In this document: piece by piece, positions 6,401 through 11,300 of the stretch
Numbering within the stretch: the stretch's first letter is position 1
How the letters are laid out: each line of letters starts with the position of its first letter
DNA from: Acanthaster planci
Taxonomy: Eukaryota > Echinodermata > Asteroidea > Valvatida > Acanthasteridae
Assembly: GCF_001949145.1 (NCBI RefSeq)
Contig: NW_019091423.1
Location: 422,364-435,967, forward strand
Direction of reading: 5' to 3'
DNA: 13,604 bases
Position numbers and translations under genes: made by a program
The notes under the pieces: model-generated
The model's database searches: none
The model's input: the letters and a program-made list of their open reading frames with translations, nothing else
What the model was told of the DNA's origin: nothing

Positions 6401-8368
6401 AGTTTACAATTATCACAAATTACAATGCATTATGATTGAAAAGAAAAAGAAACTTTTCTACGTTCACTGCCTGTACCTACCTTTAGGTTCAACTTACCAA
6501 CTGTTACTGTGAAGTTGCAATTTTTCAAGGCAACATTTCCAACAGCATCTGCTGCAGTACAAACAACTTGTGTAGCTTGCTTGTCTGAAAATGTAGATCC
6601 TGAAGATGGGTCACATGACACGGTAAGGTTCACATCTCCCTCTGTAGCAGTTGGTTCTGTGTAGTCCACTGTTGCATTATTAGTCAGAATATTGTCAGGA
6701 CAACCAACAAATGTAGCCTCTGGAGGAATGGTATCTACAAAAGAGGAACAGAAAGATTTTTGTCTTTCATTGTTCACTTTCACATACTTCATGTCAAAAT
6801 CAAAGTCTGTATAAACATAGCTGGTCACCTTATTTTGCTTGGAATTTTTAATACTTATACATGTACATGTATGTATTTACATGTACCAGTAAGAGCTACA
6901 TGTAGCTATTTCAAGCTGATGGCATCGTTACTGTGGTCAGGTGGTGTCACTTTAGGCACTCACTCCAGAAGCTTAGGGATTTCTACAGAAATTGTGAATT
7001 CATGTAAAATATACATGTAAACAATTGAGTGCACGCTTCACTAGATACATGTACAACTGTATACATGTACCAATTTACCCAGGACCTACATGTACCAGTG
7101 TATACATGTACATGTACAGTGTACATGTGCACATGTATTAGGAAGATAACATATAGCATATGGGTCATTCCACAAAGTTCGGGCACAGTTTATGACGGCG
7201 TCCCTTGTTACATCAGTGAAAATAAACATCTTTTTTCCCTGCATGTGGATTCTTAATTGACATTTTTCTAAATCTTGCTAGGTTCTTGTAGTGGTGTGCT
7301 TCATCTTTGCTGAATAATATGACTTAATCTGTTGTAATGTGAAAATAAAGGGCAATAAAGTTACTGATGTAACAAGGGATGCCATCACAAACTGTGCCCG
7401 AACTTCATGGAATGACCCATATGCCCATAGAAACTGTTGGGTATTTTACTTGTTACTACAGTCATGACAGTTGGTGTTTGCATAGTCTGGCATATGTGTA
7501 CATGTAATTTCTATATTCAAGAATACCCATGTTGCACCCCCGCTTAATCTACAGTCTAGTATTACACATAAAGCACATGTCTAGTACAGAGAAACAAGGA
7601 ATAAGATTGAATTTCATACTAATTACAAAGTATGGGTACATGTAAAGCTGCTTGCATGCATGAGGTTGTTGTCTAATTGGATTGTTGGAAAATGCATGTA
7701 CATCCATTATCAACCCACATCCACATTTACACGAAATGTTATAAGCATGTGCACACACCTGCCTTTTGCCTGCCTTTGTACAGCAACAATAAAGCAAACA
7801 ATAACAATTTGACACACTTACAGATGAGTAACAACCAACACTGACTTACCTACAGAGACATTGAATGTGCAGCTTGCTACTGTGTCATTTAATTCATCAG
7901 AAGCATTGCAAACTACACTTGTTAGCCCCTCATTGAATTCCCCTGGGGCTGGTAAGCATGAAACAGAGCTGTCATCTGAAGCAATTGGTGCTGTGTAATA
8001 GACTTCACTATCATTTGTCAGACTGTTGTTAGGACAGATCAGTGTAACTGATGAAAGGGTAGTCATAACTGCAATGATGACAATACAAACAAAAATGAAA
8101 AAATACACAGACTTCATACACAGAACAGCAGAAGCAGTGATGGATCAGTGAGATCCAGGCTAGAAGCAAGCCAGTGAGTAAACAGCTGAACAGTAAAAAA
8201 TAGAAAACAGAAATATAATTTATTACCTTCAGTTGTGCTAAGTGTGGGAGTTGGTGACTCTGTAGTCTGGTTAGCACATTTAACAGGCACTACATGTGTG
8301 ATTACCTGTAAGCCAAAAAGTAAATAATATAAAAAAAGCATATAATTTGAACCTGTAAATAAGCTCAT
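146..8368 (-). CDS. Multi-exon HYR/FN3 modular extracellular protein gene (5' part, continues past position 1)
   Basis: This gene model joins ten minus-strand exons: 8368-8227, 8068-7850, 6734-6498, 5755-5516, 4529-4293, 3665-3408, 3135-2869, 2515-2228, 1294-1010 and 421-146. I placed the borders by GT donors (mostly GTAAG) and AG acceptors. All nine internal exons are multiples of three with phase-1 introns at both ends, so the joined frame stays open. The predicted order is signal peptide, Thr/Ser linker, five HYR domains, two FN3 domains and two Cys-bearing FN3-like domains. HYR and FN3 modules act in adhesion and ligand binding outside the cell, and many Asn-X-Ser/Thr sequons fit a secreted or surface protein. 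The last exon ends in a donor, so the C-terminus lies outside; a receptor kinase, a receptor phosphatase or a purely secreted protein are all possible. I do not recognise a specific orthologue. Exon assignments are well supported; membership of all exons in one transcript is inferred. Confidence 0.8.
422..1009 (-). other. Intron between the two Cys-FN3 exons
   Basis: This 588-base intron has donor GTAAGT at its high-coordinate end and acceptor CATACAG at its low-coordinate end. It is AT-rich. A plus-strand open frame at 544-792 shows no recognisable motifs. I see no other gene, RNA or repeat in it. Confidence 0.6.
1010..1294 (-). CDS. Cys-containing FN3-like domain exon 3
   Basis: This 285-base exon encodes 95 residues between acceptor TTTTTTCTCAG and donor GTAAGTTGTC, phase 1 at both ends. 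It shows SITAQWPAP with the FN3 core Trp, IEYYIIKC for strand C, GREYTITV where ordinary FN3 domains have the L-x-P-G-x-x-Y signature, and a final IQIIA. Unlike the two preceding FN3 exons it carries two cysteines, in IIKCQEGTPEP and SQASCIDL, which could form a disulfide. The exon at 146-421 has the same layout, so these two form a distinct subfamily within the protein. I am confident it is a beta-sandwich module of FN3 type, less so of the exact family assignment. Confidence 0.83.
1295..2227 (-). other. Intron with a less AT-rich unidentified block
   Basis: This 933-base intron separates FN3 exons 2228-2515 and 1010-1294. A central block of about 1440-1850 is visibly richer in G and C than the surrounding intron and contains overlapping open frames on both strands, none of which I recognise. 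It also has a perfect hairpin CCGTGG-ATTAGCA-CCACGG (about 1648-1666) and a near-palindrome ACTGTTTTTAAACAGT (about 1603-1618). An undescribed inserted repeat is possible but unproven. Confidence 0.45.
2228..2515 (-). CDS. Fibronectin type III domain exon 2
   Basis: This 288-base exon encodes 96 residues between acceptor TCCATACAG and donor GTACTTAACA, phase 1 at both ends. FN3 hallmarks are EPTITNITSVTMSTMDLEW with the core Trp, RYIISYTG with the C-strand Tyr, the DNLLPGETYKLRV signature, and a VIASSGS turn before the final TTG. It shares NIT, the LLPGETY core and the closing TTG with the FN3 exon at 2869-3135. The donor GTACTT is weaker than the GTAAG sites elsewhere in this gene, so an alternative junction cannot be excluded. 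Both the frame and the phase still support this one. Confidence 0.88.
2516..2868 (-). other. Intron between FN3 exons
   Basis: This 353-base intron has donor GTAAGA and acceptor CATACAG. One TACATGTA lies at 2586-2593. The minus-strand open frame across 2580-2801 has no recognisable domain. Confidence 0.6.
2869..3135 (-). CDS. Fibronectin type III domain exon 1
   Basis: This 267-base exon encodes 89 residues between acceptor CTTTTCAG and donor GTAAGAAACA, phase 1 at both ends. It shows the FN3 pattern: a Pro-led first strand (APTIDNITGVTNETM), the B-strand tryptophan in VIAWSSLD, the C-strand tyrosine in FTVEYRG, the L-x-P-G-x-x-Y signature as DLLPGETYVVKV, and an AKSG turn near the end. There are several Asn-X-Ser/Thr sequons, including NIT, NET, NFT and NTT. 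FN3 modules are found in adhesion molecules and in the ectodomains of receptor kinases and phosphatases. It closely resembles the next exon at 2228-2515, suggesting they are duplicates. Confidence 0.9.
3408..3665 (-). CDS. HYR domain exon 5
   Basis: This 258-base exon encodes 86 residues between acceptor TTTTTTTTAG and donor GTGAGAAGAA, phase 1 at both ends. It reads DTMPPVLDQGTCPADMSQFA, then STLVMWKDPTASDN, VTCLPPSNSEFEIGERTVECTA (quoted here to show the motif in two parts: VTCLPPSNSEF and ERTVECTA), KDAAGNDAVSPC and CTFIVSVT. The V-x-W-x-x-P-x-A-x-D-N element and the C-x-A-x-D-x-x-G-N element make this the most canonical HYR copy in the window. It is the last HYR unit before the FN3 block and is clearly diverged from the three-exon cluster 4293-6734. 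Confidence 0.9.
3728..3929 (-). pseudogene. Decayed or alternative Ig-like domain exon
   Basis: In the intron between HYR exons 4293-4529 and 3408-3665 the minus strand encodes SEGCSVEDKIVINI followed by LLNLSPVDDGTQWKLSLGG. The D-D-G-T-x-W pattern is the F-strand region of an immunoglobulin-like domain, which normally continues x-C. Here Leu takes that place, while a Cys codon sits one base out of frame (TGG AAA C TGT). A possible phase-1 acceptor is ATAACAG before 3929 and a possible donor is GTAATA after 3728. Those borders would leave phase 2, incompatible with the next exon. I read it as a relic Ig exon, though a rarely used alternative exon with other borders is possible. Confidence 0.4.
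4107..4140 (-). pseudogene. Relic copy of an HYR exon/donor border
   Basis: Thirty of 34 bases here match 4276-4309, the 3' end of HYR exon 4 plus the start of its intron. The four mismatches all fall in the donor hexamer, which is GTAAG in the live exon and has no GT here. Only a short stretch survives, so this looks like a fragment left by a partial exon duplication. Confidence 0.5.
4185..4216 (-). pseudogene. Second, weaker relic of an HYR exon/donor border
   Basis: On the minus strand the sequence reads CTTAGTATCATCGCTG followed by GTGAGATAAAAATC, similar to the live exon's CTTCAATATCACTGTTG and GTAAGATAAAATC. An in-frame stop lies a few codons upstream, so it cannot be a full exon. The resemblance is modest and could partly reflect shared donor consensus. 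Confidence 0.3.
4293..4529 (-). CDS. HYR domain exon 4 (mosaic of exons 2 and 3)
   Basis: This 237-base exon encodes 79 residues between acceptor CCTTTTACAG and donor GTAAGATAAA, phase 1 at both ends. HYR motifs in order are DTIPPEATFVGCPDN, NNATVDYTEPTATEGD, LTVSCDPPSGSVFMENQDT, VICNAADAAGN and SCTFNITVG. The amino-terminal half matches the exon at 6498-6734 (three mismatches over 4401-4530). The carboxy-terminal half matches the exon at 5516-5755 (two mismatches over 4341-4416). The switch falls inside shared sequence around TGGGTCACATGACAC. Intron bases just upstream of the acceptor resemble those of the 5516-5755 exon (about 29 of 40), not the 6498-6734 exon. Gene conversion into a duplicate is the simplest reading. 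Confidence 0.9.
4530..5515 (-). other. Intron between HYR exons 3 and 4
   Basis: This 986-base intron is AT-rich, with TACATGTA at 4668-4675, 5111-5118, 5124-5131 and 5356-5363. The 40 bases nearest the acceptor (4530-4569) resemble the same part of the preceding intron (5756-5795). Open frames on both strands around 4979-5440 have no motif I recognise. Confidence 0.55.
5516..5755 (-). CDS. HYR domain exon 3
   Basis: This 240-base exon encodes 80 residues between acceptor TATTTGCAG and donor GTAAGATACA, phase 1 at both ends. It starts ITPPVATFDSCPSDN, continues with VVYTEPAATEGDV, LTVSCDPPSGSVFMENQDT and VICNAADEAGN, and ends CTFIVSVG. All HYR landmarks are present. Its second half is nearly identical in DNA to the exon at 4293-4529 (two mismatches over the 76 bases 4341-4416), and upstream intron bases are also alike. 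This points to a recent tandem exon duplication. A long alternative frame overlaps on the same strand but has no HYR motifs and is a shadow. Confidence 0.9.
5756..6497 (-). other. Intron between HYR exons 2 and 3
   Basis: This 742-base intron has donor GTAAGTTG and acceptor TTTGCAG. It contains a 20-base run of the TACATG hexamer at 6078-6097. No other gene or RNA is visible. Confidence 0.55.
6078..6097. repeat. TACATG hexamer run
   Basis: Three hexamers and a closing TA, perfectly palindromic, lie in the intron between HYR exons 2 and 3. Confidence 0.85.
6498..6734 (-). CDS. HYR domain exon 2
   Basis: This 237-base exon encodes 79 residues between acceptor CTTTTGTAG and donor GTAAGTTGAA, phase 1 at both ends. 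Motifs in order are DTIPPEATFVGCPDN, TNNATVDYTEPTATEGD, LTVSCDPSSGSTF, VVCTAADAVGN and CNFTVTVG. These match the HYR pattern of D-x-x-P-P, C-P, D/E-Y-x-x-P, V-x-C-x-P-x-S-G-S-x-F, V-x-C-x-A-x-D-x-x-G-N and C-x-F-x-V-x-V. The two central cysteines probably form the family's disulfide. Its first half is almost identical in DNA to the exon at 4293-4529, while its second half differs clearly. Confidence 0.9.
6858..7137. repeat. Dense TACATG palindromic hexamer cluster
   Basis: Within about 280 bases there are roughly ten TACATGTA units, some isolated and some in short tandem runs (6858-6871, 6878-6885, 6897-6904, 7012-7019, then about 7044-7137). Because the unit is its own reverse complement, both strands read the same and the cluster can form cruciform or hairpin structures. 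Confidence 0.85.
7156..7217 (+). repeat. Left inverted arm of the MITE-like element
   Basis: This is a 62-base arm running from GCATATGGGTCATTCCA to TGTTACATCAGT, complementary to 7363-7424 at 57 positions. Confidence 0.8.
7162..7418. mobile_element. MITE-like element with long terminal inverted repeats
   Basis: The termini are GGGTCATTCCA and TGGAATGACCC. Including flanking bases, arms 7156-7217 and 7363-7424 are inverted repeats of each other with 5 mismatches in 62, all of them transitions. ATAT flanks both ends (7158-7161 and 7419-7422) and may be the target-site duplication, although ATAT is itself palindromic. The AT-rich interior of about 145 bases has no coding capacity. Short size, long inverted arms and no transposase fit a non-autonomous DNA transposon. 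I cannot place the superfamily with confidence. Confidence 0.72.
7363..7424 (-). repeat. Right inverted arm of the MITE-like element
   Basis: This is a 62-base arm running from ACTGATGTAACA to TGGAATGACCCATATGC, the inverted partner of 7156-7217. Confidence 0.8.
7850..8068 (-). CDS. HYR domain exon 1 (most divergent)
   Basis: This 219-base exon encodes 73 residues and lies between acceptor TTGCAG and donor GTAAGTCAGT, both phase 1. It has the HYR skeleton: an early Cys-Pro (LICPN), a central SVSCLPAPGEFNEG corresponding to V-x-C-x-P-x-S/G, then SVVCNASDELND where most copies have VCxAxDxAGN, and a closing SCTFNVSVG. HYR (hyalin repeat) domains have an immunoglobulin-like fold related to FN3 and are found in extracellular adhesion proteins. 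This copy is shorter than its neighbours and lacks the PP of the usual xxxPP start and the GN pair. That makes it the oldest or least constrained of the five copies. It is the first folded module after the Ser/Thr linker. Confidence 0.82.
8227..8368 (-). CDS. First exon: candidate signal peptide plus Ser/Thr-rich linker
   Basis: The frame opens with Met at 8368 and a second Met at 8341. From the second Met it reads MLFLYYLLFGLQVI, a hydrophobic core typical of a signal peptide, then HVVPVKC, a plausible cleavage region. A Thr/Ser/Pro-rich stretch ending PTPTLSTTEG follows. The donor after GAAG is GTAATA (8226 downward), leaving phase 1, which matches the acceptor of the next exon. An in-frame TAG lies upstream and 8368 is the first ATG after it. 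The alternative is that TTTTTGGCTTACAG just inside this stretch is a real acceptor. The exon would then be 8305-8227 (79 bases, starting in phase 0), with the signal peptide encoded further upstream. I cannot decide between these from sequence alone; the second half is coding in both models. Confidence 0.6.
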
Positions 8369-8439
8369 GCAAAACAGGTCCTCAAGGAAATCTCCCTCTA
8401 AAACAGCTAATACAATTCGTACATTTTGCCTTTGAGAAA

Positions 8440-8477
8440 GATACTGCTAGGATTGAAACGTCAGGCCCTCCATAATT
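8440..8477 (+). repeat. Possible dispersed-repeat fragment with a GAAACGTC core
   Basis: The string GCTAGGATTGAAACGTCAGG resembles conserved tail motifs of dispersed repeats in marine invertebrates, some of which include hammerhead-like folds (outer arms plus a GAAAC core). Here GCCT upstream can pair with AGGC downstream, but the CUGANGA box is not intact. This is recognition from memory and weak. Confidence 0.25.
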
Positions 8478-8590
8478 TGAGATTTGTATTTCAGGTTATT
8501 GTAATCAACAAGCAGTTTGCAGCAGTTTTGTATTACAATACACGTACATTGTACAAATGTACCTTTTCAAGATTAACCCTCTCCCCTTAA

Positions 8591-8604
8591 ACATTTTACT
8601 TCCT
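8591..8604 (+). repeat. Target-site duplication, left copy
   Basis: ACATTTTACTTCCT, identical to 9671-9684, brackets the minus-strand LINE remnant. It sits directly against the element's (GA)n 3' tail. Confidence 0.8.
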
Positions 8605-8620
8605 CTCTCTCTCTCTCTCT
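8605..8620. repeat. (CT)8 microsatellite, the LINE 3' tail
   Basis: Eight CT units lie on the plus strand, (GA)8 in the element's own orientation, directly against the target-site duplication. Simple-repeat tails are common in LINEs that lack poly(A). Confidence 0.85.
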
Positions 8621-9340
8621 TGGTTGTCACTCCAGAGGAGTATGACGACTTTAGCAGCGTCGTTCATGGGCGTAGATCCCAATGTGGTGCGATCATCATC
8701 TGGTGCAGCGGGGGCAGCAACAGAGAAAGGTGTGGGTTCGAGGATCGGCGACTGAGGTAGCCCTAGCAGCAAGCTTTTGACTGTGTTCAGCTGTCTCCTC
8801 AGCCAAACGGTCATTGATGAGCGAAGCGGAACCACTGACGGCAGATCTCCACCTTGAGCAGTTGCTTGCTCTGTTCTCCCAGGAGTTGACATCGATGGCA
8901 CAAGCCTTCAGATGTCTTTTGAGACAGTCCTTGAATTCGGTCAGCCTCTGCTTCTTGCACCTTTGACTAGTTCACCAAAGAAGACAGAATTGGGAAGTTG
9001 CAAGTCTTAATTCCATGCATGCAGACTACATGGCCGCTCCATCGCAGTTGGCTCTGTGTGAGTAGTGTCTTAACACTAGGGATGCCTGCTTGTCTTCTTA
9101 TTTCCATGTCACTTATCCTGTCTTGCCAGCGGATCTTGAGAAAATGTCTTAGCTGGTACCAGGACATTTGAATATGCTGGAGTCTCTTGATATGGTGACG
9201 GTACGGGATGTAGGTTTCATAAGAGCAGAGACGGCAGGTGAGGACCACTGCACAGTACACCTTGCACTTGGTTGTTAGCGGGATCCAGATGCCATGTCTC
9301 TTCCAGACCTTGGACTGGAGCTTCCCATAGGCTGCTGCCC

Positions 9341-9359
9341 ACATGTACATGTACATGTA
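9341..9359. repeat. TACATG hexamer run inside the LINE remnant
   Basis: Three ACATGT units and a final A interrupt the LINE frame between the RRIS and AYGKLQ segments. Family members have a short Ala-rich joint at this place. The interruption is accompanied by a frame change. Confidence 0.8.
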
Positions 9360-9670
9360 GCTGTGCTGATGCGCCTCGCCACTTCTTTGTCCAGGCTGTT
9401 GTCACAGGAGACTGTGCTGCCAAGGTAGCTAAAGCTGTACACAGCTTGAAGTTAGTTTCCGTCATGAGACAGCTCTGGGTCAGCGTAGACAGTGTGTCAA
9501 GGAGGTTGGAGCATGACCTCAGTCTTTCTGGAGTTGACGGTGAGGCCGAGGCTTTGAGCAACTAGTGGAAGACATTGAGCATGGCCTGGAGCTCAGCTTC
9601 GGAGTGTTTACCATGGCAGAGTCATATGCATAGAGCAGCTCACGAGCACAGATGATACAACTATCATTTT

Positions 9671-9684
9671 ACATTTTACTTCCT
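9671..9684 (+). repeat. Target-site duplication, right copy
   Basis: ACATTTTACTTCCT, a perfect match to 8591-8604, marks the 5' truncation point of the minus-strand LINE remnant. Confidence 0.8.
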
Positions 9685-10138
9685 ACAACGTACTGGTAAA
9701 GTATCAAAATTCTCCCGGTGTACAAAAATTAGTGCTACAAAAGAACAAAGAGCATTTAATGACATTTTTAACCAAATCATACCACCCAAACCATGCAAAT
9801 TGTAGCTTCCACATGTTTTTGAAAGGCCCATCTGTACTGCACTAGTTACTGTACATGTACATGTATAACCAGGAATACTAATTATCTACAATTCCAATCA
9901 AGCCTAAAACACATGTACAGTACATGGGATGATTTGAATACATGTACCTGGTCCCGAAATGTCAAAAGTTATTCATTCAGATTGAATGCTTTAGCAGCAA
10001 ACTTCCCAGCAACTGTATCAGTGAGCTAGTATTTTGTTTGTTTTGTTTTTTGCATTTTTTACATAACTTTGATTGTGGATATTTCAAGAAATGATGTTAC
10101 AATTCATATGTGTACATGTACATGTATGTAAAAAAGGA
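9685..10138. other. Intergenic gap between the two LINEs
   Basis: No gene is recognised. TACATGTA units lie at about 9851-9866, 9938-9945 and 10113-10130. The last one sits just before the recognisable start of the plus-strand LINE, whose true 5' end may be slightly upstream of where I place it. Confidence 0.5.
10113..10130. repeat. TACATG run at the 5' edge of the CR1-like element
   Basis: TACATGTACATGTATGTA lies immediately before the first recognisable LINE codons, so the 5' junction is obscured by this repeat. Confidence 0.8.
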
Positions 10139-10348
10139 ACAAGCTTTATCAAGTGCTTTCGAGTTTATAGGCCTGCGTACTCTATCAACCACCCAATAAC
10201 AATTGCTACTATTCTTTCTGAATTTGGTGATTATTTGGAATCGGTTGTCCTGTCAACGGAACCTTTACTTATAACTGGTGACTTTAATGTGCATGTGGAT
10301 GTGCCTGATGACCATGATTCCATGGCTTCTGCTGGACCTGCTTGAATC

Positions 10349-10356
10349 TACATGTA
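10349..10356. repeat. TACATGTA inserted in LINE frame, site 1
   Basis: The frame reads LLES-TC-MGLRQH. Removing one hexamer gives LLES-MGLRQH, the usual family sequence. Confidence 0.6.
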
Positions 10357-10402
10357 TGGGCCTTCGGCAGCATGTGGATCAACCAACGCACGTGCATGAG
10401 CA

Positions 10403-10410
10403 TACATGTA
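10403..10410. repeat. TACATGTA inserted in LINE frame, site 2
   Basis: The frame reads HEHTCMLDLI. Removing one hexamer gives HEHMLDLI, close to the family H-T-L-D-L-I. Confidence 0.6.
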
Positions 10411-10672
10411 TGCTAGATCTTATCATTATTCGTTGTAATGATACAGTTGTTAAAGATCGCCCGTCTATTGATCACCTGTTGTCGGATCATTTTTCAGTAT
10501 TTTGCTACATTAATATGGTCAAACCTTCCCTCCCTACAAAGCATGTTTCATATTGGAAAATAAAATCAATTGACATCGAAGCACTGAAATTGGATCTTGC
10601 TTCCTCTAAGCTGTGTCAAGAAACCCTGAATGACCTGGATGTCCTGGTCGACTGTTACGATTCTACCATGTC

Positions 10673-10680
10673 TACATGTA
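10673..10680. repeat. TACATGTA inserted in LINE frame, site 3
   Basis: The frame reads MSTCTLVK. Removing one hexamer gives MSTLVK ahead of the DRHAPIQ motif. Confidence 0.5.
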
Positions 10681-10767
10681 CTTTAGTTAAGATGCTTGAT
10701 CGTCATGCTCCCATACAAACTAAACCACTTAAAGTCAGGCCACTAGTACACTGGTTTAATGATGAAA

Positions 10768-10775
10768 TACATGTA
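10768..10775. repeat. TACATGTA inserted in LINE frame, site 4
   Basis: The frame reads NDEI-HV-KATKRS. Removing one hexamer gives NDEIKATKRS, which matches family spacing before the R-x-A-E-x-x-W-R motif. Confidence 0.6.
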
Positions 10776-11203
10776 AAAGCTACAAAAAGATCGCAACGGC
10801 AAGCAGAGCAGAAATGGAGGCATTCTGGGAATGTATCCGATTTGATGTCTTACAAGAACAAGAGAAATCGCACAAGTTATCTTATGAAAATGGCCCATCG
10901 GAACTTCTACTCCAACCTCATCAAGAAAAACAAAAAAATTCTGATCCAGATAAACTGTTCATGATCACAAAGAACCTTTTTGGTCACCACAGCGAGGTTC
11001 CATTGCCTCTATTCACCAGTAAATATGCTCTTGCAAATGAAATAGGGCAGTTCTTCGTCCAAAATTAATAGAATTCACAATAGACTTGACAACGCTGTCG
11101 TTTCCATCACAGGAGTCCCCCTAATTCCAGAAGTCAATGCATCTACACAAATGACTACATTAGATTGTTTTTCATTACTCTCGGATACTGACACGAAGTC
11201 TCT

Positions 11204-11217
11204 TACGTGTACATGTA
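11204..11217. repeat. TACGTGTACATGTA inserted in LINE frame, site 5 (two units)
   Basis: The frame reads KSL-TCTC-ISRATKKSC. Removing two hexamers gives KSLISRATKKSC, the family pattern. The first unit carries a CATG to CGTG change. Confidence 0.65.
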
Positions 11218-11292
11218 TCTCCAGGGCTACTAAAAAATCCTGCTCCCTTGACCCAATGCCAACAGCACTGGTGGTGAACTGTCTTGATGTCA

Positions 11293-11300
11293 TACATGTA
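11293..11300. repeat. TACATGTA inserted in LINE frame, site 6
   Basis: The frame reads CLDVIHVLPML. Removing one hexamer gives CLDVILPML, matching the family C-L-D-V-L-L-P. Confidence 0.65.

Larger units (their letters stand above)
6735..7849 (-). other. Large intron between HYR exons 1 and 2
   Basis: This 1115-base intron holds the densest TACATG repeat cluster (about 6858-7137) and the MITE-like inverted-repeat element at 7162-7418. The remaining sequence (7425-7849) has no identifiable feature apart from single TACATGTA units near 7499 and 7637. Confidence 0.6.
8605..9670 (-). mobile_element. 5'-truncated dead LINE (reverse transcriptase C-terminal part)
   Basis: On the minus strand fragments appear in the order of a non-LTR retrotransposon ORF2 C-terminus. 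First is the RT catalytic box, as LLYAYDSA at 9621-9632, where the usual YADD has become YAYD. Then come GLTVNSRKTEVM, YLGSTVSCDNSLDKEVARRIS, AYGKLQSKVWKRHGI, IRWQDR, QLRWSGHVV and EFKDCLKRHLKACAI, and finally a zinc-finger-like CCPRC and IGIYAHERRC before TAA at 8651-8653. Frames shift several times and there are stops, so it is inactive. The 3' end is a (GA)8 tract, and 14-bp direct repeats flank the whole element. The start lies inside the RT, so at least the endonuclease and most of the RT were lost at insertion. The clade is uncertain. Confidence 0.88.

Noticed and set aside
7012-7137. Clustered repeats as a CRISPR array
   Set aside because: Units are 6-bp palindromes with irregular spacing. 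The setting is an animal intron with spliceosomal genes, and there are no spacers of constant length.
8596-8901. 101-residue minus-strand frame as an independent gene
   Set aside because: It is an out-of-frame reading of the LINE C-terminus. The correct frames give EFKDCLKRHLKACAI and the IGIYAHERRC end.
9272-9565. 97-residue plus-strand frame
   Set aside because: It is antisense to the LINE reverse-transcriptase remnant, and part of it is translated ACATGT repeat.
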